Positions 23,205 through 33,616 of a DNA stretch of 64,000 nucleotides are shown here, piece by piece. The notes beneath the pieces are model-generated. The model searched no databases. It had not been told where the DNA came from and was given only the letters and a program-made list of their open reading frames with translations. A program made the position numbers and the translations under genes. How positions within the stretch are numbered: position 1 is the first letter of the stretch; every line of letters starts with the position of its first letter. Source of the DNA: Symsagittifera roscoffensis (lineage: Eukaryota; Xenacoelomorpha; Acoela; Convolutidae); the NCBI RefSeq assembly GCF_963678635.1, contig NC_087062.1, forward strand, positions 36,608,052 through 36,672,051, given 5' to 3'.

Positions 23205-23525
23205 CTAATGCATTGACACAAAGCAATAATTTTGGTTGTCCTGTTGAAGAAACACCGCTCCTATTTGAAACTTAACTACTAAACTAGAATCAGCGACAAA
23301 ATTGCTAGCCATGAAATCGATTTCTGATACATCAAGTTTTGCTCTTCCGTGTGCTCTTGCGACTCCTAGAGGAGACGAAGACATTCTTTCAATTTGTCTG
23401 AGTTCATTCTCAGAACAAACACTTCTTGGTCTCTTATCTTGACATTCCTCTAAAATCACGTTAGTTCCACTGATTTCGGAAATTAAGCTATCGTTATCAA
23501 AAATGCTGCATTTCGAACTATCAGA
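23205..23525 (-). other. Exon-like coding fragment of unknown family (copy 1)
   Basis: A minus-strand frame of about 105 residues, non-repetitive in a region otherwise made of satellite: SSDSSKCSIFDNDSLISEIS, then ECQDKRPRSVCSENELRQIE, ending QQDNQNYCFVSMH-stop. It is bounded on both sides by the motif TATCAGATGAG (about 22917 and 23520) and by satellite monomers, and an acceptor-like TTTTAAG precedes it. I do not recognise the protein. Preservation of the frame in both tandem copies (one Gly/Val difference) reflects the recent duplication, not necessarily selection. It may be a terminal exon captured by a transposon. Confidence 0.4.
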
Positions 23526-23529
23526 TGAG

Positions 23530-23880
23530 TATTTGAGCGTTTCTTAAAATTTGAAATTCGCAACGCTGTAATTGGGTACTGTAAGAGCAAAACTTGCGTC
23601 CAAATGCGACTGTCCAATTAGTTTTAGAGTCCGAAATGTTGTTTCTTAATTTTTCAAAGGTTTTAAAGTTTTTCAAAGAACTAAGATATAAAAAACTTAA
23701 TGGTTTTAAAAAATTTGAATTGAAATAACTTGAATAGAATTTTTTTTTTCAAAATTTGAAATCACCAATCCTGCAATTAGGTGCTGTCAGAGTACACTCA
23801 AAGGATGCTGATTTCTTTTTTGCAATATTTATGGTTTTTTATGAGTTGTTAAAAATTCGAAGCACCGGAGGTTTCGAAAC
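23530..23880 (+). repeat. Two further satellite monomers ending in GAAGCACCGGAGGT...CTAG|T (copy 1)
   Basis: Monomer landmarks at about 23560 (CGCAACGCTGTAATTGGG) and 23766 (CAATCCTGCAATTAGG). The 3' end GAAGCACCGGAGGTTTCGAA is followed by ACTAGTGGTTAACCCG. The sequence AACTAGTxGTTAACCCG also occurs at about 21111, so 2.77 kb is flanked by this ~24-bp near-identical direct repeat. Confidence 0.7.
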
Positions 23881-24004
23881 TAGTGGTTAACCCGAAAAAA
23901 ACATCAAATCACGAGAAACCAAGAGGAGCATCATAAAAAGCAGCCTCAAACGAACAAAACATGCGACAAGGCCAAACGATGACGCTGGTAGCAGCAAAGA
24001 CTCG

Positions 24005-24451
24005 ATGAATTCTATCCAAGAACCAATTATCATATTTAATACAGGAGATCTGTTGCAATTCCCAGGCTCCATCGCGCATTGTGTCTCGAGTGACTTTCAG
24101 ATGAGCGAAGGAATAGCACAGCAAATCCGCGATGCGTACCCAGCACTACAGCCCGCGTTGAAGTCGCTCGAAACGCCACAAGTTGGCGCCTCAGTATCCA
24201 GGCACATCCCTTCTCAAAACAAATCAATATTCAATCTAGTGACAAAATCGCAATATTTCAAAAAACTGTCTTATTACGATCTTACACGCAGCCTTCGCTG
24301 CATGAAGAAGCAGCTAATCGCGCAAAGGATAAAGCAAATCGCACTTTTCATAATAGGCTGTGGTCTGGATAAACTATGTGAAAACTCAGTTTTTAACATC
24401 ATATCCGGTTTTTTCCAAAAAACAGACATCAAAGTTGTTTTATTCGTCTAG
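24005..24451 (+). CDS. OARD1: Macrodomain ADP-ribose hydrolase, TARG1/OARD1-like (copy 1)
   Basis: A complete 148-residue single-domain protein matching the OARD1/TARG1 (ALC1-like macrodomain) family end to end: FNTGDLLQFP, SIAHCVSSDFQMSEGIA (ADP-ribose-binding loop), FNLVTKSQY, then IIGCGLDKL (catalytic-loop aspartate retained) and a final KTDIKVVLFV. Known members remove ADP-ribose from acidic residues and deacetylate O-acetyl-ADP-ribose. In human TARG1 the catalytic pair is a lysine and the GCGLD aspartate. The lysine position, in the stretch VGASVSRHI, appears to be Ser or Arg here, so catalysis may be altered. No introns. The start is the first in-frame ATG and fits family length. Higher GC content than the surrounding satellite. 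Confidence 0.88.
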   Translation: MNSIQEPIIIFNTGDLLQFPGSIAHCVSSDFQMSEGIAQQIRDAYPALQPALKSLETPQVGASVSRHIPSQNKSIFNLVTKSQYFKKLSYYDLTRSLRCMKKQLIAQRIKQIALFIIGCGLDKLCENSVFNIISGFFQKTDIKVVLFV

Positions 24452-25206
24452 CCACACCATATATCTCCCGATCATCGTTTCTGCGTCCGCTGGACACGTA
24501 TATAGCCGGCTCACTAGCAGAAGTCAACTTCCTAGAGATCTCGAAAAGTGCAGAAAATTTCCATGTATTAAGAAGCCGGCTCACTAGCAGAAGTCAACTT
24601 CCTAGAGATCTCGAAAAATGAGAAAACTCCCATGTATTAAGATCAGGGATAGCACAATTTTGGGACCCGAAGTTTTTTCATGAAAGCACCAACCGAAAAC
24701 TTCGCCGCGGATGCCCTGCATAGCTCTCACAGAACAGGTGCACTGACTCACCAAGTTTCCATCCCCCCGTAGAAATTCAAATTAGCAACTGAACAGAACT
24801 TGCGAAGCGGAAACAAGGCCCTTTGAGCTGACACCAGTTGAGCCAAAAAAACCTATGTATTAAAATTTTTATAACTTTCAAGTGAAACTACTCTGTAATA
24901 ACTAGTACCCAGCCAGTTGTTAAATTTGAATTTTCATGAAATTGAGCATATTAGCTGAAGAGCATTGAGCATGTCAAGTGATTCGACTGATTTTGTTAAA
25001 CTAGTTGTTAACCCGAAAAAATGTACTTTCCGATTTGATAACGCTTGCTAACGGCAAGCGTAATAATCAGACAAATCATTCAAATTTAGAAAAGTAAACA
25101 GAGGCGAAGCTGCATTTCGCAAATGTTTCCGAGAACATCACCAATAAGCAGCCCTAGAAAGTGCAATAAGAAAGACTAGAATTAAGCTTCGATTTAGCAA
25201 AAACTC

Positions 25207-25285
25207 GGCTAGGCCTAGGATTCGATCTGCTACCTATTGCAATCCAGATATTGTGAGTCTCACACACTATTCAATCGGCCACGCA
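25207..25285 (-). repeat. tRNA-derived SINE head or tRNA relic (copy 2)
   Basis: Identical in the A- and B-box-like segments to 21319-21397, as expected from the tandem duplication. Confidence 0.5.
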
Positions 25286-25449
25286 AGCTTAACAACCGAC
25301 AAACACTAGTAATGAATAAAGCAGCAACATATGCTAATAAATTGCCAATGCGGTTCAGCAAAGTAAAATAGACTCAATTTTGCAAGTAATAATTTGGATT
25401 TTATTAAACTGAAGGCATTTAAACTAATTTTGCGTGTGACAAATCGCAG

Positions 25450-26799
25450 AGCATAAAGCCAAATCTTTACTTCACCAAGTTTGAAACTAGCAACCCACTA
25501 GTGAGATGCTGTCAGGGTTTTCCCCGGATATTGCTATTTCGGCCTCCATATATCAATAACCAATTCTTTTAGTTTACGAGATACGGCAATTTTCGTGATT
25601 TTTCAAAATTTTCTAAAAAATTGTTATTTTTTAAAGTTTCTGAAAATTTGTAATTCGCAACCCTGCAGTTGGGGCTTGTCTTGGTAATATCAGAGGTTGC
25701 GAATCTTGCCTCCAAATCTTTTTTCTCAAATCCTTGTAGTTTTCGAGATATGACGTTTTGTTGTTTTTTCAAAAATTTTGAAGATCTCAATCCTGTAGCT
25801 AGAAACTGTGAGGGTACTCTCGGGATTACGAATCGTGCCTCTGAATATGACTGCTCAAATCCTTGTAGTTATCGAGATTTGATGTTCTTTAGGAATTTTT
25901 TTCAAGATTTTTAAAAGAACTTAGATATAAATAATTTCATAAAATTTGAAGTTCCCACCTCTATAGTGAGGCTCTTTCAGAGTACTCCTAGGAGTTGTGA
26001 GTTTCATCTCCAAATATGGTTGCTCCAATCCTTGTAGTTTTTGAGATATGGCATTTTTTGCGTGTAATTTTTTTTTCAAAAAGTCAGAAAATTTAATTTT
26101 ATTTCTTCTAAATTTGAATTTCCCAACTGTTTAGTTTGGGGCTGTCAGAGTGGTCTCAAAGTCTCAGGTGTTGCGAATATTGCCTTCAACTGTGACTTTT
26201 CACGTCTTTGTAGTTTTCCTGATATGACGTTTTGTTGTTTTTTAAAAAAAAATGTCAGAAAACTTCCGTTTTTTTTCTTCAATTTTTGAAGTTCCTAACC
26301 CCCTGTAGTTGGGGGTTGTCAGAGTACTCAGGGATTGCGAGAGATTTTGCCTCCAATTGTGGCTCCTCAAATCTTTTGTTGGTTTTCGAGATATGACATT
26401 TCTTTCTGTTTTTTTCAAAAAAGTTTTTTTTAGAAAACATAATTTTAAGTTTCTCAAAAATTTAATTTTGCAACGCTGTAGGGTACTGTAAGAGCTCTCT
26501 CAGAATTTGCAAGTTTTGCGTCCAAATGCGACTGCCCAATTAATTTAGATTCCAAGATGTGATGTTTCTTAACATTCCTAAGATTTTAAAGTTCTTCAAA
26601 AACTTAGATTTAACCAACTTAATGGTTTTTAAAAATTTGCAATGAAAAAACTTGAATAGAATTTTTTTAAATCTGAAAGTAGCAACCCTGTAATTCGATG
26701 CTGTCAGAGTACACTCAAAGGATGCTGATTTTTCCCAATTATTACGGTTTTTTTATGAGTTGTTAAAAATTCGAAGCTCCGGAGGTGCGTTACACGCTA
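25450..26799 (+). repeat. Satellite-like monomer array (copy 2)
   Basis: Counterpart of 21560-22912 with a few substitutions and the same CTCCGGAGGTGCGTTACAC ending. Confidence 0.85.
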
Positions 26800-27091
26800 G
26801 TTATCAGATGAGCATGAACTGTCAACGTTTGCAGCTCGTGGTTTCAACAGTCTTTTAATTTAAGATCAGAATGAATATTTCCTATTGTTTAAACTGTTTA
26901 TCTGTTTGAGTTAAGCTACAAAATCTAATTGCCAACGCGTTCCTAGGCCGGATTTTCTCAGAAACTTGCAATGATTGGAACTTGGCACATTATATTGAGA
27001 TTTGACAGATCTGAAGGTCGGCACATTGTTACCTGGAAAGGCCCTTCTGATCAGTTGCTAGCTTCAGAGTCTGAGATTCCATGAAGAGCCA

Positions 27092-27412
27092 CTAATGCAT
27101 TGACACAAAGCAATAATTTTGGTTGTCCTGTTGAAGAAACACCGCTACTATTTGAAACTTAACTACTAAACTAGAATCAGCGACAAAATTGCTAGCCATG
27201 AAATCGATTTCTGATACATCAAGTTTTGCTCTTCCGTGTGCTCTTGCGACTCCTAGAGGAGACGAAGACATTCTTTCAATTTGTCTGAGTTCATTCTCAG
27301 AACAAACACTTCTTGGTCTCTTATCTTGACATTCCTCTAAAATCACGTTAGTTCCACTGATTTCGGAAATTAAGCTATCGTTATCAAAAATGCTGCATTT
27401 CGAACTATCAGA
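27092..27412 (-). other. Exon-like coding fragment of unknown family (copy 2)
   Basis: Duplicate of 23205-23525. One visible substitution changes Gly to Val in the segment KFQIxAVFLQQ. Confidence 0.4.
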
Positions 27413-27416
27413 TGAG

Positions 27417-27767
27417 TATTTGAGCGTTTCTTAAAATTTGAAATTCGCAACGCTGTAATTGGGTACTGTAAGAGCAAAACTTGCGTCCAAATGCGACTGT
27501 CCAATTAGTTTTAGAGTCCGAAATGTTGTTTCTTAATTTTTCAAAGGTTTTAAAGTTTTTCAAAGAACTAAGATATAAAAAACTTAATGGTTTTAAAAAA
27601 TTTGAATTGAAATAACTTGAATAGAATTTTTTTTTTCAAAATTTGAAATCACCAATCCTGCAATTAGGTGCTGTCAGAGTACACTCAAAGGATGCTGATT
27701 TCTTTTTTGCAATATTTATGGTTTTTTATGAGTTGTTAAAAATTCGGAGCACCGGAGGTTTCGAAAC
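27417..27767 (+). repeat. Satellite monomers ending in GAGCACCGGAGGT...CTAG|T (copy 2)
   Basis: Counterpart of 23530-23880. AATTCGAAGC has become AATTCGGAGC here. Confidence 0.7.
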
Positions 27768-27891
27768 TAGTGGTTAACCCGAAAAAAACATCAAATCACG
27801 AGAAACCAAGAGGAGCATCATAAAAAGCAGCCTCAAACGAACAAAACATGCGACAAGGCCAAACGATGACGCTGGTAGCAGCAAAGACTCG

Positions 27892-28338
27892 ATGAATTCT
27901 ATCCAAGAACCAAATATCATATTTAATACAGGAGATCTGTTGCAATTCCCAGGCTCCATCGCGCATTGTGTCTCGAGTGACTTTCAGATGAGCGAAGGAA
28001 TAGCACAGCAAATCCGCGATGCGTACCCAGCACTACAGCCCGCGTTGAAGTCGCTCGAAACGCCACAAGTTGGCGCCTCAGTATCCAGGCACATCCCTTC
28101 TCAAAACAAATCAATATTCAATCTAGTGACAAAATCGCAATATTTCAAAAAACTGTCTTATTACGATCTTACACGCAGCCTTCGCTGCATGAAGAAGCAG
28201 CTAATCGCGCAAAGGATAAAGCAAATCGCACTTTTCATAATAGGCTGTGGTCTGGATAAACTATGTGAAAACTCAGTTTTTAACATCATATCCGGTTTTT
28301 TCCAAAAAACAGACATCAAAGTTGTTTTATTCGTCTAG
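27892..28338 (+). CDS. OARD1: Macrodomain ADP-ribose hydrolase, TARG1/OARD1-like (copy 2)
   Basis: 148 residues, differing from copy 1 by a single residue (EPNIIF instead of EPIIIF). All macrodomain motifs are present, including AHCVSSDFQMSEG and IIGCGLDKL. Both copies are open, so either duplication was very recent, both are under constraint, or one is an assembly duplicate. Confidence 0.87.
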   Translation: MNSIQEPNIIFNTGDLLQFPGSIAHCVSSDFQMSEGIAQQIRDAYPALQPALKSLETPQVGASVSRHIPSQNKSIFNLVTKSQYFKKLSYYDLTRSLRCMKKQLIAQRIKQIALFIIGCGLDKLCENSVFNIISGFFQKTDIKVVLFV

Positions 28339-28757
28339 CCACACCATCTCCCGATCATCGTTTCTGCGTCCGCTGGACACGTATATAGCCGGCTCACTAG
28401 CAGAAGTCAACTTCCTAGAGATCTCGAAAAGTGCAGAAAATTTCCATGTATTAAGAAGCCGGCTCACTAGCAGAAGTCAACTTCCTAGAGATCTCGAAAA
28501 ATGAGAAAACTCCCATGTATTAAGATCAGGGATAGCACAATTTTGGGACCCGAAGTTTTTTCATGAAAGCACCAACCGAAAACTTCACCGCGGATGCCCT
28601 GCATAGCTCTCACAGAACAGGTGCACTGACTCACCAAGTTTCCATCCCCCCGTAGATAGTGCCAACAGTCGAAAAACAAATGGAGCACATCAAATACTGA
28701 CTTCGAACGAATGAAAAATTACGAGAACGTTATGAAATCAGTCAAGTCAATTTAAAC

Positions 28758-29515
28758 TCACATCAAATCTTTATCATTCGAAATCTGTGCCTCTAGGTCC
28801 TTCATCGGACTTCTTCTCCTCTCACCTGCTAAAGGCAAAAGCCTCGCCACAGCCTTCCAAGTTTGATCAGCTCTTTCCTTTGGCACTCTGAGACCTACCG
28901 ACAACAGCGACGCACATCGAGAGATATTACCTAGGGTCACCACGCAGTGAACCCACCCGTATGGAAGATATACGGAGTCGCCAACCTCTTGGGTGCAACA
29001 AACCAAATTCTGCCCATGCACTGCAAGACACTAATAGGCTGCCGAGTGAAGCATAGTCCATCTCCAGTTGTCGGGCAAATTTCCCAAGCTTTACCAAGAA
29101 ACAGATCTTTGTTCCACAGCCATACAATGTAATCAGACTGTCCACAGTCTCATCATCGTCGCAATAGAAACAGCAAAAATTCTTCCCTTCAGTAACCATA
29201 AGGTATTCATATGAGTACTCGAATATCTGCGACCTCGAACGAGCCCAGCAGTTGAGGAATTTTGCGACCTCTTTGGCATTCTTGTGAACAACATCCATAT
29301 GGGTTCTCGCTCCCAAGGGAGCAATGCGAGTCGCGAACACATTGAAGCTACGCAGGACACGATCAGCATAAACCAAACCATTTAGAAGGCGCTGAAAAAA
29401 AACACTTATGAAGCCCACTTCACGAATGCCAACAATGAATGAGGACCCTTTCACTTACTCGTTGATTTTTATTTGAGTACTCTACTGCCACAAAGTTGAG
29501 CAGGCTCGTCGCATC
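28758..29515 (-). CDS. JmjC/cupin-domain protein, C-terminal exons with tiny introns
   Basis: Minus-strand gene read as three exons joined in phase 0 by GT-AG introns. An upstream piece ends CAACGA|GTAAG (down to 29459). Exon B is 29391-29095, after TTTTTTTTCAG. The last exon is 29009-28758. The introns are only 67 and 85 nt. Exon B has IAPLGARTHMDVVHKNA, whose H-x-D resembles the Fe(II)-binding pair of JmjC hydroxylases. The last exon has EVGDSVYLPYGWVHCVVTL, a typical JmjC ending (G-D-x-V-(Y/F)-(L/V)-P-x-G-W-x-H) with the third iron ligand. Known members are 2-oxoglutarate oxygenases acting on proteins or RNA; the substrate here is unknown. The N-terminus is unresolved: a plausible frame at 29666-29515 (SVDVADQTDIHPVAEFAKSL) does not join cleanly. 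It could be a slightly decayed copy. Confidence 0.55.
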
Positions 29516-30013
29516 TCAGTCCATCATAAGAGCGCAACAGCAACACCTGGGGGAGGCTCTTGGCGAATTCAGCAACCGGGTGGATGTCAGTTTGATCAGC
29601 TACGTCTACAGAACGCGTGATCCGTTTAGAAAAATTAGCACCGCTGAGGTTTGCAGCACGTTTCATTTCACAACTGAAAAATTAATCAGCCCATTAAAAC
29701 GTGAAAAATCCTTGTGGATCCAAATCAGACTCAGTGCCTAACATTGCGACGGAAACGACCGAAACAATTTCATTTAAAAAGCATACCATTCACGGAAACT
29801 GAATACATTTGAACGATACATGATGTACTATACCTAAACTCCGAAAATCTAAAACGACAACATCGTCTGAGCACTCTCCAACTCTCCAATGATCTTATGA
29901 AAAACACCGGTTAAAAATAAACAGTCTGAATTAAAAGTACAAGATCTAAAAACAACTAATGTTAAAAGTACATCCTGAACAATTCTAAATCAAGAATCAG
30001 CAACAAAGCTCAT

Positions 30014-30354
30014 TCACTTCTTGATACTCATCAAGGCAGCAACCACCAGTCGCAAGAGGCAACAGCCCAGGCACACGAAAAGGCCGGCCCACAGACCGGC
30101 CACAACACTCCCATCACTCTCTGGAGACACTTCCTTCACAGGAGGGCACGCCGCAGACAACTCGGACCACACACGCTGGCCACGAAACTCCACATAGCTG
30201 CCGTTGAGAAAGCAGAACACAAGAAATCGGCCAAAAGCCACGGGCAAACACATTTTCAACTAAAAAATTATATACATTCATACATCCATTCAAAATTAAC
30301 ACAACTCGTCACGTTACCTGTGGTAATAACTCAAGGAAAAGCAGAAATGGAAAA
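30014..30354 (-). CDS. Small single-pass membrane protein, last two exons (unrecognised)
   Basis: Minus strand. A 37-nt exon (30354-30318) follows an acceptor TGTATTTTAG and ends CCACAG|GTAACG; after a 58-nt intron (acceptor TTTTTTAG) the last exon is 30259-30014. The joined frame has a Leu/Phe-rich start (a signal peptide or an internal hydrophobic segment), a short luminal part with WSELSAACPPVKEVSPESDG, then a transmembrane segment VVAGLWAGLFVCLGCCLL and a short tail ending SIKK-stop. Upstream exons are not identified. Type I topology is plausible. I do not assign a family. Confidence 0.35.
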
Positions 30355-30394
30355 CTAAAATACACAGATTGAAATTACTATTTTATCGACTATT

Positions 30395-30535
30395 TGTGAA
30401 AAAACGAGAGAGTTGCTTCTGGCACTTGCTTATGGCCTTTTGTTTGTGAAAAACGAGAGTGTTGCTTCTGGCACTTATGGCCTTTTTCTTGAAAAATCGA
30501 AAAGTTGCTTCTGTCTTATAGCCTTTCAAAATATT
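30395..30535 (+). repeat. Three tandem ~48-bp units
   Basis: TGTGAAAAA(A)CGAGAG(A/T)G-TTGCTTCTGGCACTT-TATGGCCTTT occurs twice, and a third diverged unit (TTGAAAAATCGAAAAGTTGC) follows. Confidence 0.8.
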
Positions 30536-30635
30536 ATTTTACCGAACAATTGCTCAACAGCTCCGTTAAAAAACCAAATACGATTATTCATAAAAACGAT
30601 TAATTATTATCTACATATTAATACAATTAGCCTCA

Positions 30636-31384
30636 AATGGACACCATAAATCTCAGCAATGAGGCCGGCATCTTCGTTCTGCCGTTCGAGGAAAACACCC
30701 AACTGCAGCATTAGCTCGGGAGCAGCCACATGTCAAACAACATCAACAAAGGCCGCATTCAAATCGACAAAGAACGACACAACTGGCAGCCCCGCTGTCA
30801 CAAGAGGCGGCACATAATCGACCAAAGTGTCAAGAGAAAGTACAATAGCCTGCAGCTCGGCCTCGCCATCACCCAATACATCCGTGACCTCATTGTCATC
30901 AACGTCGTCAATCCGAGGCAGCTCGTTGTCCATATATCTAGCGATCTACACTAATCTCACATTCAATAGCTCAGTAACCAACACTATGAACTTGAATAAC
31001 ACTTGCCAAACAAAATCTCCAACACGAAGGTATACAGTGTCAACAACAAATCCTCCAATGAACAAATATGAACAAATGAAAAATTTGATCATAATAACTC
31101 AGCAAGTACCAAGATCACTCAATTTGGAACGCAATGTAAACATCCTGTTTACCCGATTCAAAGTAAATATCACTTTGGCCCCATAAACTCACAATCACAA
31201 AATAAAACGACAATTGACGATCCACGACTTGCGAAAACCACGAAACCTCTACAACAATTCTTTCTCAATAGGACGATCCACGAACTACAGTCGAACGTTT
31301 GGCTCGGACAACAAGACACCGACTACTCAATCATCTACGAGACACCAGTGCCTGAGGTCACCCAATAATTTGTCAAAACCAACC
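30636..31384 (+). other. Leader region upstream of the envelope-like gene; no confident gene
   Basis: Both strands carry fairly long, GC-richer frames between 30636 and 30954 (plus: start MDTINLSNEAGIFVLPFE; minus: AELQAIVLSLDTLVDYVPPL). One is probably a shadow of the other. An in-frame stop breaks each. It may be the end of a lost pol gene or an unrelated remnant. 30960-31384 shows Ser/Thr/Asn-rich low-complexity frames only. Confidence 0.3.
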
Positions 31385-33616
31385 ATGAACATTACTCTCA
31401 AGCCTGGACGGACAATGATATTACTGCTCCTCATCCTACAAATAGGTCGTACTTTGGCATCCTACGACGATGTTCTTTCCTCAGGGATAATCTTCCACAA
31501 AGAAAGTAAGATCCTCCTGGCGGAAATGTCCAGTTCCTTATCCCTTTCCCAAAGTACAATTTCACGATGAAGAAAGCAATGAGGAATTACCTCAACAAAT
31601 ATCGGAGAAATGGTGAACACCCTCTATCGAGTGCCCTTTAGATTTTTCCTCGAATTTCAATTCAACGACGGACCCATTCAATCTCAACTGGCTGCTGGAC
31701 ATGATCGAGGATAAGGCCGAAGCAGCACAGCAAGAAGCTCAGGCCATTAGAACCGACACTTCCCGCCTCCTCAACAAAATCCGCTAGACTCAGCAGGTAT
31801 CCGCAGGGGAGCTCCACTAATTGTAGCAGCGGCCATCGCCGGCATTGGTCTATTCAGATCTGGTATAATGATGGGCAATTCAAGAGGATGTGAATTTATG
31901 GGAATTTTTGGATCATGCCAGGACCAGGCCCAAGCAAATGCAAAAAACATCGTGACTTTGGAACAGTACTCAATGGCACATACGGACTATGTGTCAGAAA
32001 TTGAAACATCGAGCAACGAGAAAATGCTCGCGATTTCGAATTAGTTGTCTGAAATCAGAGAAATTCAACAAACCATCGAAAATGAAAACCGGAACTAGAA
32101 AATACTCGAACATTTCGCAACAATTCAAGGAAATTTCCACATCTTGCGAGATTGCACACAAACATTGTTCTCAAACCAACCGATCAATTTCAACTTCGAC
32201 TCAGCAGCATCAATACTAAACTTTGTCTATGCAGATATAACAAGCTATAAAACCGCACTCTATGCCAATAAGACAAACGTCTTAAACTCGATACCAACTC
32301 TGCTGGACCAACGACTACCGATGTGCCTTGTACCGCGAGAATCCTTGTTGGCGGTCATAGACGCTGTGTACAAAAGCCAAAAGGAGGACAACCACCGACT
32401 GACCCTTGCGATACCGCCAGGCGATATCCACTCATATTATGACGCGAAGCTGCTTCGCGATGTCACAACAATTCTGCTCAACCTGGCAATACCGTACGCA
32501 TCGAGTCAAACAGCTTTCCAGATATACCGGGCCCAGGTGATACCTATGCCTCAAGTTGATCCAACCGAAGCCATAAAATGGGTCACTGAAGGACCCTATC
32601 TGGCCATATCGGAGGACTCCATGGAGACAACAGTTCTGACAGAAGACCAGTACGCCAACTGCTTGGGAACCTCGACGTACCGGATCTGTCACCAAACAAT
32701 GGAGACACACTTAGGACAATCATCATGCCTGGCAAAGTTATACGTCCACTCCACAATGACAGCATTGACGGTATGCTAGACTGAAAATTTTCTTCTCCCA
32801 ACGCCTGAGAAAGCGATCAACCTTGGATACGGAATTTGGTTAATCACCTCAGCCAGTGCTGCGTTTTCTTTACGGGAGTACAGTCTCGATGAACTGAACA
32901 AGCGCAAACGAGAAGACTACTCTGGCTGCAATATTTGCTTAATAACCTTGGACTGTGGAACACAGTGAATAAGCAAATATATAAAAATTAGACCGGATTT
33001 AGACAGCTGCGACAAAATCCCTGCAAAACGGATCAGCGTATTGCTACCGGACCCGTTAGCACATTTGATCTCAGAAATACCAGACTTGGCAGACCTACTA
33101 AGAGAAGATAAGGCGAAACTCATCGACAGTCCACATCTGACAAAAGTCGATCAGCTGAACGAGATCGCAAAACCCATTGCACACAATATGCGATTGCTAA
33201 AGCCTAGCCTTGTGGACAAAATGGAGCAGTACGTACCATTACGACTTTTCCTTTCACTGACAGCAATAGTCTTCTTCGGCAACCTAGTCTTACATGCACT
33301 CATCATATATCTCTACCACCGATTTGCCATCTTCAGAAGATTGACCCCAAAGTTTCTGAAAGGACAGGATGGAAACATCGCAATTCGACCGGTGCTCTCA
33401 GTGGCAGCATCTGACTGCAAGGAATTCCAAAAGCAGAGGACCAAACTTCGTGAAAAATACATGGTAGTGACACAAACTGAATTGAATGCTCATACAACGC
33501 CAGCCGACAGATCACGACTAACTTCAGCCTGCTCCTCTATGGCGAACGTCAGCAGAAAACAGGACTCACAGGTTGACCTGAACGACACTAGAGAGGAGAG
33601 CTTCAGCCAAATTTGA
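31385..33616 (+). pseudogene. Decayed envelope (F-type fusion glycoprotein-like) gene of an LTR retroelement
   Basis: The pieces occur in the order of the baculovirus-F / errantivirus-type envelope family. There is an N-terminal signal-peptide-like hydrophobic stretch (about 31415-31465), and an early segment with the family's typical G-(I)-x-F-H-x-E spacing. A glycine/alanine-rich hydrophobic stretch of the kind expected for a fusion peptide lies at about 31815-31870. A long mid-region contains FQIYRAQVIPMP and PYLAISED plus spaced cysteines (32144-32779). Near the C-terminus there is one transmembrane segment (about 33240-33310) followed by a ~90-residue cytoplasmic tail. Frame changes and stops (near 31570, 32045, 32780 and 32970) make it inactive. 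Known relatives mediate membrane fusion of enveloped retroelements. No gag or pol is found next to it. Confidence 0.75.

Larger units (their letters stand above)
20884..24771 (+). repeat. Segmental tandem duplication, copy 1 (3.89 kb)
   Basis: Copy 1 begins GAAATTCAAATTAGC and ends CATCCCCCCGTAG, and is followed immediately by copy 2 in the same orientation. Line-by-line comparison shows only scattered single-base changes and a few 1-4-bp indels, for example TATATCTCCCG here versus TCTCCCG after the macrodomain stop. Each copy also carries a ~73-bp internal tandem duplication after the macrodomain gene (GCCGGCTCACTAGCAG twice, at about 24505 and 24576). Contents are annotated separately. Confidence 0.95.
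24772..28656 (+). repeat. Segmental tandem duplication, copy 2 (3.885 kb)
   Basis: Same content and order as 20884-24771. The junction shows GTAGAAATTC where copy 1 ends, while copy 2 ends GTAGATAGTGCC, so the breakpoints share only about two bases (GA). This fits non-homologous tandem duplication, or an assembly duplicate of two haplotypes. Confidence 0.95.

Noticed and set aside
30733-30933. Minus-strand hydrophobic protein gene
   Set aside because: Lacks a family, is broken by a TGA when extended, and overlaps a plausible plus-strand frame; left as undetermined.
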